DNA of 64,000 nt from Acidobacteriota bacterium (GTDB lineage: Bacteria; Acidobacteriota; Terriglobia; Bryobacterales; Bryobacteraceae). Below the pieces are notes generated by a model, which was given only the letters and a program-made list of their open reading frames with translations, was not told the DNA's origin and searched no databases. Shown here piece after piece: positions 1 to 8,792 of this stretch. The stretch is taken from positions 1-64,000 of the forward strand of contig JACQZR010000155.1 in NCBI GenBank assembly GCA_016213775.1, read 5' to 3'. Positions within the stretch are counted from its first letter, which is position 1; every line of letters begins with the position of its first letter. Position numbers and translations under genes: made by a program.

Positions 1-282
1 CGGGCTCAAGGAATGATTTCTCGCAAAGTCCGCAGAGGCTCGCAAAGAGCGAATACACGGTTGGGAGAGACGCGTAAACGCCCGAGTTGAGCTGCCCCGG
101 AGGGGCCACTTTTTAGCGGCGCAGTCCGCGAAAAAGCGTAGGCGCTTATCCGGTGCGCAACGAGAATTCTGTTCTCGTAACGCATCTTGTCAGGCTGCGG
201 CTTTCATTCTGGCTTCTGGCTCCTTACTCCTGGCTCCTATATCCCGAAGGGATACCAAGGCGAAGCCTTGCCTAGTATAGAT
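1..282. other. Left-edge intergenic region, no gene seen
   Basis: No convincing coding frame is visible on either strand before the end of the NHL-repeat gene. The stretch holds imperfect purine-rich repeats of a TCTCGCAAAG type near 19-52, a short inverted repeat (CGAGAA...TTCTCG, near 160-176) without a T-run, and a GGAGCCAG-type repeat at 206-240. It lies downstream of the minus-strand NHL gene, so a transcript end is likely here, but I see no clear intrinsic terminator. Confidence 0.5.
206..240. repeat. GGAGCCAG-type short tandem repeat
   Basis: On the minus strand the sequence is built from repeated units of GGAGCCAGGAG / GGAGCCAGAAG, three imperfect copies in 35 bases. It sits about 45 bases past the stop of the NHL-repeat gene. 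Its low complexity and position suggest a dispersed intergenic repeat; no second copy is seen elsewhere in this window. Confidence 0.4.
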
Positions 283-3200
283 CTAAGGCTGCGGCGTCAG
301 CTTGCGCACCCGGTGGTTGTTGCCGTCGGCGACGTAGAGGTTGCCGGCGGCATCGATCACCATCGATGTGATGCCGTCGAAGCGGGCCTCTATGCCGGTA
401 CCCTCTTCGCTGTCGAAGCCGAAGTCGCGGGTGCCGGCGATGGTGGCAATGATGCCGCTGGGGGACACTTTGCGGATGCGGCTCGCCTCGGCGATATAGA
501 CGTTGCCAATGCTGTCTACGGCCACGGCAACCACATCGTCGAGGTCCGCCTCAATGGCGTTGCCGCCGTCCACCGAGGGCCCGCCGCGGCGGCCGGTCCC
601 GGCAATGGTGCTGATGACACCGTTCACCATCTTCCGCACGCGCAGGTTGCCGCGGTCGGCAATGTACACATTGCCGCTGCGGTCGTTGACCGCGCTCGAA
701 GGACCGTTGAGCGTGGCGAACAGGCCGGGGCCGCCGTCGCCGGTGAAGCCTGCCGCGCCTGTGCCGGCGGTCGCGATGAGCACCGTCCCCTGAAGCCTCT
801 GAACGGCGTTGCCGTTGCACACCGTGAGTTCGTTCGCGGCGCTTACCGACAGGCACGTGATCTGTGTGATCGGTGTGTTGGTGCTGATGGGAACCGTCAC
901 GATGGCGCCGCTGCGGTCGATGCGGCGAATCTCATTGGACGCCGTTCCGATGTAGACATTGCCGGCGGTGTCGGCTGCCGCGGCAATCGCATCCACGTTG
1001 GTTGCGATGGTGCGGATCACCAGGTCCGGCGAGACGCGGCGGACACTGCGGCTGGTGGCGTCGCCAATGTACAGGTTGCCGGTGGCATCCACCGCGACCG
1101 CCGTTGGCGCGTTGAGGATGGTCAGCACCGACTGCTCTCCATCCCCATTGGTGAAGGCCCGGCCCGTGAGTGTTTCCAGCGTGCCGCCGGCATCCAAGCG
1201 GCGGATGAGATGATTCCCTGTGTCGGCGATATAAAGGTTGCCGAGCGTGTCAACGGTGATGCCGCGAGGGCCCGATACGATGTCCTTGGCGATGTCCGTG
1301 CCGTCGCGCGTTATCTGCGATCCAGTGGCGGTGTAGAGCACGCCGCTCGAATCGAATGCGATCGCGTTGACGCCGGAGGCGCCGGTGGATGCCAGTGTGC
1401 CATCGGCGGCGATGTAGCGTACCTCGCCTTCCTCCACGAAGTAGAGCGTCCCGTTGGGATCGAGGGCGAGTGATCGCACGGTGCCGATCGTGGTGCCATC
1501 GGCTGGGGCTCCATCGGGGGCGATGCCTTGCGTGCCGTTGCCGGCGACATTCACCAGCGTGCCATCGGTGCGCAGCAGGCGGATGCGGAAGTTGCCGGTG
1601 TCGGCGATGTAGATCTGGCCGGCGCCATCAATGGCCAGCGCGGACGGCGCCTTCAATCCATCGGCCAGGACCACTTCAAACACCTGATCGCCGGTGATGC
1701 GGCAGATGCGGTTGTTATCACGGTCCGCGAAGTACACGTTCAAGTTCGGGCCCATGGTGACGCCGGTGGGGCTGTTCAGACGGACGCCGAAGCCAAAGTC
1801 GCGAGCGGTGTCTGCGCCGCGAACCCCAGTCCCTGCGAATGGCCGCACAGGGCCGTCCTTGCCGCGTGCCAGGATGCGATGTGTCGCTGAGTCAGAGAAG
1901 TAGATGGTGCCCTCGGTGTCGACGGCGATGCTGTCCGGTGTTTGCAGCAGCGCTCCATCATCGCTGGGATACGGCATGCCGGCGTAAGTGATGACCGAGT
2001 AGTTCGTTCCGCTGGGGCCAGAGGGTGTGCTGCGCGGAATGATCGTGATGGTGAACGGCACCGGGGTGAGGCCGAGCGTGCTCGCAGCCATCCGCACTGT
2101 GCCCGGATTAGGCCCGAGCTTCACGCCCATTGCTGCCGTGCCGTCAACGCCAGTGAGCGCTGTGGGCGCATCAGGGAAGGCGACGCCGGAGAGGACATAG
2201 AAGTCCATCGGCACGCCACTGACCGGGACGCCCTCGGTATCCTCGAGCCGTACCACCAACTTGTCCAGCAGAACAGAATCGGTGCCGCCTGTTTGGTTGT
2301 CGCCGCTGACGTAAACGACCTTTGCGGGTGTTTGCGGTGCCAGCTTGCCGACGATATCGAGGCCGGAATCAGCAAAGAAGATCTGGCCGCTGCTGTCCAC
2401 CGCGAGCCCGCTGATCTGGCCAAAGGCCGCGTTCAACGCCTGGCCCGCAAGCAGCGGATCGGACGTGGCGGCCGTACTGCCGGCAACGGTGCGGATGATG
2501 CCATCGCGCGAGATGCGGCGTATGAGACTCCCGGAAGCATCGGCAACGAAGATGTTGCCTTCGGAATCCGTCGCGACCGCCTTCGGGCTGTTCAGCAGCG
2601 CCGAGAGCGCGGTGCCGCCGTCGCCGGAATAACCGGGGCGATTGGGGCTGCCTGCAATCAACTGCACATTGCCACCGCTGATGCGGCGTACCACGTGAGA
2701 GACATCGTCGCTGACGATGATATTGCCCTGGCTATCGGCGGCGATGCCGCTGATACGGCCGTCGGAGGCAACGGGGATGATGCGCGTCCCGCCGCCGCTA
2801 CTGATCACGGTGACGCTGGCGCCGGTTGCCACGTAGAGGGTGCCGCTGATGTCGGTGGCGATTGCGCCCGCGTTGGGAAGCTGCGTCAACAGGTTAATCT
2901 GGCCGTTTGCGGAGAGTGTTCGAATGCGATCGGTGTCCGAGATATGGACGGCGTTCTGCTGCCCGGCAGCCAGTGAGGACGGTGTCCTAAGCGTCGCGGC
3001 AGTACCTGCGCCGCCATCACCGGCGGTGCCGAAGCCACCGGTGCCAGCCACGGTGCTGATGATGCCGTTGAGGCCGACGCGGCGGATGCGCGAGTTGTTC
3101 GTATCGGCGATGTAGACGTTGCCGATGATATCGAAGGCTACCGATGAGGGGCCGTTGAGCAATGCATCGACACCGCGGCCGCTGTCGCCACGGAAGTGTG

Positions 3201-4266
3201 AGACGCCGGCGTAGGCGGCGATGCTCGGCACGAAGCCTCCACTCACTCTACGGATGCGGTGGTTGCCGGTGTCGGCGATGAGGATGCTCCCATCACGATC
3301 GGTGAACAGGCCGCTGGGCGCGTTGAAGCGTGCGCCGCCGATTGAGCCGCCGTCACCCACGTCGCCGGGCGCACCGGAAGAGCCTGCGAACAAGCTGATG
3401 CTGCTGCCCACCGTGAAGCGGCGGATGCGATGAAACGTCGGCTCGGTGAGATAGATAAAGCTGTTGCCATCGACCGCGATTCCGCCGACAGGCTCGATAC
3501 GCGCCGTGACCGCAAGCACGCCATCGGCAATGGAGGAGCCGCCGCCGGCCACCGTGTGGATCACGCCATCCGTTGTGATGCGGCGCACCGAAGACGGCGC
3601 GGCATCGTAGATCAGCAGCGCGCCGGTGTTATCGACGGCGAGGTGCGTTGGCGTGATCTGGGCCTGAACCGCGGGGCCGCCATCACCACTGGAGCCGGGC
3701 GTGAACGTGCCGGCCACTGTGCGGATGATGCCGTCACCACCGATCCGGCGAACGACACCGAGGCTGCGGCATGACACATAGATGTTGCCGGCGCGGTCGC
3801 TGGTGATGCCGCTGATACAGCCGAGATCCGACTGTGTGGCGGGGATCCCATCGACGTAGACGCCTCGCGGTCCACCGCCGCCGATGAGCACCTGCGGACC
3901 GGTAGAGAAGCGGCGATAGAGCAGGGCGCCACTGCCGACCAGCACCTCGCCGGTCGGGTCATTCGAGACGATGGCAGTGTTCAACCCGAGCCGCGGGTTG
4001 GGTGTCTTGTCGCCGGTGAGCAAGCGGTATTGGCCGGCGGTTGTGACCATGTTGAGCCCGCTCGAGTCGGAGATGTAGATGTTGCCTGTCCGGTCCTGGG
4101 CCAGACTGAAGGGACGTTGCAGCATTGCCTCGGCGGCCGGAACGCCATCGATGCGGATCTGCGGAACACCCGCGACACGCGAAACGACGTAACTGGCGAC
4201 CGGGAAGGAAGTGGTCTGCGCAGAGAGATGCGCGGCGAGAATGCACACTGACAGAGCAATTCGCAT
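283..4266 (-). CDS. Secreted NHL-repeat beta-propeller protein with a central Ig-like domain
   Basis: A 1327-residue protein that starts with a cleavable signal peptide (MRIALSVCILAAHLSAQ). Most of its length is NHL-type propeller repeats, recognisable by many copies of units such as NIYIADTNNSRIRRV and GxISTVAGTG. Around residues 640-745 the propeller is interrupted by a beta-sandwich-like segment (KVVYVSGDNQTGG to PVPFTITIIP) resembling bacterial Ig-like (Big_1) domains, after which the NHL blades resume. It is probably extracellular or periplasmic and binds a ligand or a surface partner; no catalytic motif is visible. It is a single-gene unit on the minus strand, 27 bases downstream of the formate dehydrogenase operon. 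Function beyond the fold is unknown. Confidence 0.85.
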   Translation of the reverse strand: MRIALSVCILAAHLSAQTTSFPVASYVVSRVAGVPQIRIDGVPAAEAMLQRPFSLAQDRTGNIYISDSSGLNMVTTAGQYRLLTGDKTPNPRLGLNTAIVSNDPTGEVLVGSGALLYRRFSTGPQVLIGGGGPRGVYVDGIPATQSDLGCISGITSDRAGNIYVSCRSLGVVRRIGGDGIIRTVAGTFTPGSSGDGGPAVQAQITPTHLAVDNTGALLIYDAAPSSVRRITTDGVIHTVAGGGSSIADGVLAVTARIEPVGGIAVDGNSFIYLTEPTFHRIRRFTVGSSISLFAGSSGAPGDVGDGGSIGGARFNAPSGLFTDRDGSILIADTGNHRIRRVSGGFVPSIAAYAGVSHFRGDSGRGVDALLNGPSSVAFDIIGNVYIADTNNSRIRRVGLNGIISTVAGTGGFGTAGDGGAGTAATLRTPSSLAAGQQNAVHISDTDRIRTLSANGQINLLTQLPNAGAIATDISGTLYVATGASVTVISSGGGTRIIPVASDGRISGIAADSQGNIIVSDDVSHVVRRISGGNVQLIAGSPNRPGYSGDGGTALSALLNSPKAVATDSEGNIFVADASGSLIRRISRDGIIRTVAGSTAATSDPLLAGQALNAAFGQISGLAVDSSGQIFFADSGLDIVGKLAPQTPAKVVYVSGDNQTGGTDSVLLDKLVVRLEDTEGVPVSGVPMDFYVLSGVAFPDAPTALTGVDGTAAMGVKLGPNPGTVRMAASTLGLTPVPFTITIIPRSTPSGPSGTNYSVITYAGMPYPSDDGALLQTPDSIAVDTEGTIYFSDSATHRILARGKDGPVRPFAGTGVRGADTARDFGFGVRLNSPTGVTMGPNLNVYFADRDNNRICRITGDQVFEVVLADGLKAPSALAIDGAGQIYIADTGNFRIRLLRTDGTLVNVAGNGTQGIAPDGAPADGTTIGTVRSLALDPNGTLYFVEEGEVRYIAADGTLASTGASGVNAIAFDSSGVLYTATGSQITRDGTDIAKDIVSGPRGITVDTLGNLYIADTGNHLIRRLDAGGTLETLTGRAFTNGDGEQSVLTILNAPTAVAVDATGNLYIGDATSRSVRRVSPDLVIRTIATNVDAIAAAADTAGNVYIGTASNEIRRIDRSGAIVTVPISTNTPITQITCLSVSAANELTVCNGNAVQRLQGTVLIATAGTGAAGFTGDGGPGLFATLNGPSSAVNDRSGNVYIADRGNLRVRKMVNGVISTIAGTGRRGGPSVDGGNAIEADLDDVVAVAVDSIGNVYIAEASRIRKVSPSGIIATIAGTRDFGFDSEEGTGIEARFDGITSMVIDAAGNLYVADGNNHRVRKLTPQP

Positions 4267-4293
4267 TTACTAGGATGATAGCGGAGAAACACT

Positions 4294-4908
4294 CTACTTG
4301 CGTTGGACTGCCCGGAACCACTTGGCGTGGTGCGATGCGGCCCAACCAGGTGTGACCCAGCCGCGGAGCATGGCGTTGAGCGCGCCAGGGACTACCAGGG
4401 TAGTCATGTACACGTGTACCACGATACCTCCGAGCGAGGCGACGGCCGCGAGAGGATGCGTGAGTATGGCAATCAGGCGTAGGCCGCGTGGCATCAGCTC
4501 GGGGAACCATAGCACGATGCCCGAGGCGAACAGTACGATGGCGCTTACCGACTGCACCCAGAACAGCATCTTCTGGCCGGCGTTGAAACGGCCGGATTCG
4601 GGGACTCCTGCCTCGTCGTGAATGGCGTACTTATGGCTCACCGCGAGCCAGCGGCGGTCGTCCGCGTCGATCTTCATTTGCGTCGCCCAGCGGCGAAACA
4701 TGAGAGCAAGCAGCAGCGCGAAGACCACGCCTCCAATGGGATGCCAGGCGCGGATGGTCTCGCCGCCGCCGAGCACCGAAGCGGTCCACCACATCTTGCG
4801 CGACCAGAGGGCGGTGCCGCTCAGACCCGCATAAACAAAGCTGATGGCGGTGAGCCAGTGGGTCATGCGCTCGGGGAAAGTGAAACGCTCGATGCGGGGC
4901 TTATTCAT
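4294..4908 (-). CDS. fdnI: Formate dehydrogenase cytochrome b (gamma) subunit
   Basis: Membrane cytochrome b subunit that passes electrons from the iron-sulfur subunit to the quinone pool. About 204 residues with four hydrophobic segments; histidines suited to haem b ligation lie in ERMTHWL, RAWHPIGG, ILTHPL and VVHVYMT. The start was chosen at the ATG of MNKPRIERF because it overlaps the end of the beta-subunit gene by eight bases, giving translational coupling; the longer reading adds MGQRRRTA, which is antisense-free but lies wholly inside the upstream gene. Third gene of the fdnGHI-type operon. The family assignment (FdnI/FdoI) follows from the topology, the histidines and the context. 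Confidence 0.9.
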   Translation of the reverse strand: MNKPRIERFTFPERMTHWLTAISFVYAGLSGTALWSRKMWWTASVLGGGETIRAWHPIGGVVFALLLALMFRRWATQMKIDADDRRWLAVSHKYAIHDEAGVPESGRFNAGQKMLFWVQSVSAIVLFASGIVLWFPELMPRGLRLIAILTHPLAAVASLGGIVVHVYMTTLVVPGALNAMLRGWVTPGWAASHHAKWFRAVQRK

Positions 4909-5686
4909 CGCGGTGCGCCTCCTTTGGCCCAACCTTTATGTAATGGACGAGCGCCGTGAGTAGACCTCCGAAGAAGACCGCATTGCCGAGCCACTTTACA
5001 GGCCCTTTCCATAACGACACGGTCCAGGGAATGTGCGGGTCTTTCGGCAAGCCGTAATCTTGCGGCCTGTCGGCGTGCTTCAGCACGTAGATAACGTTAG
5101 TGCCTCCCACGCCGGGCCCGTCATAGACTCCGGCTTGTGCGTGGCCGTCCGCGCGAAGCTCTTCGGCGCGCTTGCTGGCGTTGTGATGCAGTGCATCGCG
5201 TGTTCCGAACGACAGGCAGCTTGTGGGGCAGGCCTTGATGCAGCTTGGTTCGAGGCCGACTGCCACACGGTCAGAGCAGAGCGAGCACTTGTAGACCTTC
5301 TTCGTCGTGGGTGACAGGCGGGGCACGTCGAACGGGCAGCCCGTAATGCAGTAGCCGCAGCCGATGCAGTTGTCCTGGTTGAAGTCGACGATGCCGTTGG
5401 CGTTTTGGACGATTGCACCCGGGGCAGGGCAGGCCTTGATGCATCCCGCGTCGGCGCAGTGCATGCACTGATACTTGGCCATCAGCCAACTCTGCGCGCC
5501 GTTGATCTCGAGCTCATTGAATTGGATGAGGTTCCAGAAGTTGTGGGCCAGCGATGGCATCGTCTGGTACGTGTTGTTGAACACGCCCATCGTGAACTCC
5601 TGGTCGTTCCACTGCTGGCAGGCGACCTCGCAGGCTTTGCAGCCAATGCAGAGGGTGGTGTCGATGAGCTTTGCTACCTTCTGCAT
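4901..5686 (-). CDS. fdnH: Formate dehydrogenase iron-sulfur (beta) subunit
   Basis: A 261-residue ferredoxin-like subunit that relays electrons from the molybdo/tungsto-selenoprotein to cytochrome b. Four cysteine clusters are visible: CIGCKACEVAC near the N-terminus, CMHCADAGCIKACP, CIGCGYCITGCPF and CSLCSDRV...CIKACPT, which together can hold four [4Fe-4S] centres as in FdnH/FdoH. A single hydrophobic helix near the C-terminus (WLGNAVFFGGLLTALVHY) would anchor it. Its ATG overlaps the stop of fdnG (TGATG), and its stop overlaps the start of fdnI, so the three genes are translated as one unit. Confidence 0.93.
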   Translation of the reverse strand: MQKVAKLIDTTLCIGCKACEVACQQWNDQEFTMGVFNNTYQTMPSLAHNFWNLIQFNELEINGAQSWLMAKYQCMHCADAGCIKACPAPGAIVQNANGIVDFNQDNCIGCGYCITGCPFDVPRLSPTTKKVYKCSLCSDRVAVGLEPSCIKACPTSCLSFGTRDALHHNASKRAEELRADGHAQAGVYDGPGVGGTNVIYVLKHADRPQDYGLPKDPHIPWTVSLWKGPVKWLGNAVFFGGLLTALVHYIKVGPKEAHRDE

Positions 5687-8682
5687 CAGGCTTTCTCCAG
5701 GTTCACCAGGAACCCTTTGTATTCTGGCGTTCCCGAGTTGGGATCGTATGCCGACGGCGTCAGGTTGTTCACCAGCGGCCCTCTTGTCCGGCCGATGAAG
5801 CCCCAGTGGATGGGGATGCCGACTTGATAGATGGTCTTGCCTTCGACTTTCAACGGGCGGATTCGTTTGGTAACCAGCGCCGGACCTTCGACGTGACCTC
5901 GGGCGGAAGAGACCTTTACCATATCTCCACCTTTGATGCCCTTTTCTTTGGCCAGTTCTTCGGGCACTTCGACGAAGAAGTTGCTCTGCAGCTCCGCTCC
6001 TGACGCGACGTGTTTGGTCCAGTAGTGGAAGTGTTCGGTCAAACGGTAGGTGAGTGCTACGTATGGATACTTGTCGGGTGCGCCGAGCCTGTCGTTGGGA
6101 CCGGTGAATACCGGCGCCATCGGGTTGGACGAGACGTTCTTGTGAAAGGGATTCTGTACGGGTGATTCGACTGGTTCGTAGTGTTCAGGGAAGGGCCCCT
6201 CCAGCAGGTCGGCTGCGTAGAGCTTGGCTACGCCTTCGGGGAGCATGATGAAGGCCCCGTAGTCAGTTGGTTTGGCATCGCCTTTGTAGTCCGGGACGTC
6301 TCCGGTCCAGCGAGTGCCATCCCATTTGATGGGAGTGCGAGTGGGGTCCCAGCCTTTGCCCTCGGCGTCCTCGGCGGCGCGGTTATACAAGATACGCCGG
6401 TTGGCCGGCCATGACCAGGACCAGTTGGGGAAGAGACCGAGTCCGGTGGGATCTTCCTGGCCGCGGCGGGCCATCATGTTTCCGTTTTCGGTCCAGGAGC
6501 CGGCGTAGATCCAGCAGCCGCAGATGGTGCTGCCATCGTCTTTCAGCTCGCCGAAACCATTCACCTGTTTGCCAGTAGTGAGGTCGCGGCCGTTGACTTC
6601 GCGGGCGACTTCTTCGAGCGACGGATTAAAGGGATTCGCGTAGTCCCACGACATGTCGCGCAGTGGCTGGACGGCCTTGCCGCCCTCTTTCTCGTAAAGC
6701 TCCCGGACCCTGAGGAAAATGCGTGCCATGATTTCCTGGTCTGGCTTTGCATCGCCCGGCGGCGGTGCGGCGGCGCGCTTCCATTGGAGCCAGCGCGAGG
6801 AGTTGACGAAGGCGCCGTCCTTTTCGGCGAAGCATGCCGCGGGGAGCAGGAACGCCTCGGTCTGAATCTCAGACGGGTCTTTGTAGGTGGGATAGTATTT
6901 GTCGCCGAGCTTCTTTGCGTTCCAGAAGCTGGCCGTTTCGGTTTCGAAGTTTTCCACGACCACCATCCACTTGAGCTTCGAGAGGGCATCGAGCATTTTG
7001 GGAGAATTGGGTCCGCCCGCCACCGGGTTCATGCCGAAAGTGATGAAGCCTTCAATACCGCCGCGCTGCATCTTATCGAAGAAGAACCCCCAGCCGTAGT
7101 TCTCCGTCTCGCCGGGCTTGGGGATGTTGCCGTAGCCGTAGCCGTTTTCCTTGGTGGCGTGCTTGCCGTAGTAGGTCTTCAAGAGGCTCGTCATGAACTT
7201 GGGCGTGTTGCCCCAGTAGTTCATGGAATTGGGCCGTAGGGCTTTGGGGGTATTCGCTTTGAGGTAGTCGTCGAGAGTCTGATGATTGGCGCGCGGGATT
7301 TTGAGATAGCCGGGCAGGTTGTTCCAGGAGCCCATGTCAGTGGAACCCTGGATGTTGGAGTGGCCGCGCTGTGCGTTGACGCCGCCGCCGGGGCGTCCGA
7401 TATTGCCGAGCAGGAGTTGCATCATTGCCGCGGTGTGGATGAGTTGCACTGCGTGACTGTGCTGCGTCCAGCCGAGGGCGTAAAGGACCGTCCCAGACCT
7501 ATCGGGCCTGCCGGAAGCGCAGATCAGGGCCGCGGCTTTCTTGTACTCTTCGGCCGTGCAGCCGCAGATGTTAGCGACAGCCTCCGGGGTGTATCGCGCG
7601 TAGTGGCGCTTCATTAATTGAAAGACGCAGCGCGGGTTCTCCAGCGTCGCATCGACTTTAGCGTGGCCTTGCGCGTCGAGTTCGTACTGCCACGACGAGC
7701 GGTCGTAGTTCTTCTTAGTGTCGTCCCAACCGGAGAAGTGTCCTTCGGCGAAATCGAATCCGTCCTTGATGAGGAATGCGGCGTTGGTGTGCAGGCGCAC
7801 GTACTCGTCGTGATAGAGCTTGTTCTCGATGGCGTAGTGGATGATGCCGCCGAGGAAAGCGATGTCTGTACCGGCTCGCATGGGCGTGTAGGAGTCGGCT
7901 ACGGCGGCGGTGCGATTGAAGCGCGGATCGACGACGATCAACTTCGCTTTGCGCTTGCGGCGTGCTTCCATGACGAAACGGAAACCCACCGGGTGGTTCT
8001 CTGCCGGGTTGCCTCCCATCACGAGGATGACGTCGGCGTTGGCGACGTCGGTCCAGCCGTTGGTCATGGCGCCTCTGCCGAAACTTGCGGCCAAACTGGC
8101 CACCGTGGGGCCGTGTCAAAGCCGGCTTTGATTCTCGTAAGAAAGAATGCCGAGGCCGAAGCGGAATTTGCTCAGCAGGTAGTTGATCTCGTTGGTGTCG
8201 GTGCAGCCGCCGATCATGGCGATGCCGGGGAGCCTGTTGACTGTTCGTCCCTGGTCGTCTTTTTCGACGAAGGAGCGGTCGCGCGTGTCCTTAATGTGAC
8301 GGGCGATTTTGTTGATGGCGTCGTCCCAGGGGATGGGCTTCCATTCGGCTGCGCCTGGCGCGCGGTGCAGCGGCGTTGTGAGGCGCCGGTCGTTGACGAT
8401 GAATTCCTTGAGACTGATGCCCTTGGAGCAAAGGGTGCCGCGATTGATGGGGCTATCGGGGTCGCCTTCGATGTGGACGACGGCGGGCTGCACGTTACGG
8501 GACTTATCTCCCAGGGTATGGATGACGACTGAGCAGCCGACGGCGCAATAGGGGCAGACGCTGTTTGTTTGGGTAGTGCGGGCGATCTTGAGTTCGCGGG
8601 CGGCGGCGATGGCTGGAGTGAGGTCGAAGCCAAGGGCCGTGACAGCGGCGCCAGCACGGATAAGATCGCGACGGGTGATCAT
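5686..8682 (-). CDS. fdnG: Formate dehydrogenase catalytic subunit, selenocysteine-containing
   Basis: Oxidises formate to CO2 at a bis-MGD molybdenum or tungsten site. The N-terminus has a Tat signal (MITRRDLIRAGAA), then a [4Fe-4S] motif CPYCAVGC...CSKG. At residue 189 the frame holds TGA (8116-8118, minus strand), flanked by ENQSRL and HGPTVASLAASFGRGAMTN, exactly where E. coli FdnG carries selenocysteine; a stem-loop follows at once. Read through, the product is 998 residues, close to the family length (about 1015). A conventional gene caller will split it at 8116. The molydopterin-binding stretches NADVILVMGGNPAENHPVGF and GFITFGMNPV are intact. First gene of the operon; it is divergent from the serine hydrolase gene. 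Function requires SelA/B/C/D, which are not in the window. Confidence 0.94.
8087..8118 (-). promoter_or_regulatory. SECIS element: UGA codon and downstream hairpin in fdnG
   Basis: On the minus strand the TGA (8116-8118) is followed after 12 bases by a hairpin: GUGGCC (8103-8098) pairs with GGCCGC (8092-8087), one U-G wobble included, closing a five-base loop AGUUU. Bacterial SECIS elements are short stem-loops just 3' of the UGA that recruit SelB through loop residues including a GU pair. The position and the GU in the loop fit; the bulged U of the E. coli fdhF element is not obvious. The protein context makes selenocysteine decoding very likely. Confidence 0.75.
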
Positions 8683-8780
8683 GAATGTACTCTTTCGTGC
8701 AGTTGTATCACATCGGGCGAAGTAAAGACCAATGGCGATTCGACGAACTTGACGGGTTGTCGATTCGTATACCGTGGGGA

Positions 8781-8786
8781 GAGGAG
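8781..8786 (+). promoter_or_regulatory. Ribosome binding site deciding the GTG start at 8793
   Basis: The purine run GGGGAGAGGAGAAAC ends six bases before GTG 8793, an ideal Shine-Dalgarno spacing. The longer reading from ATG 8685 would place 36 extra hydrophilic residues before the hydrophobic signal sequence and would start only three bases from the divergent fdnG start. Confidence 0.75.
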
Positions 8787-8792
8787 AAACGT

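Noticed and set aside
160-176. Hairpin CGAGAA...TTCTCG as a terminator for the NHL gene
   Set aside because: No T-run follows on the relevant strand and the stem is only six bases.
187-1473. A 428-codon plus-strand frame opposite the NHL gene
   Set aside because: Repetitive antisense of the propeller blades; no start context and no family resemblance.
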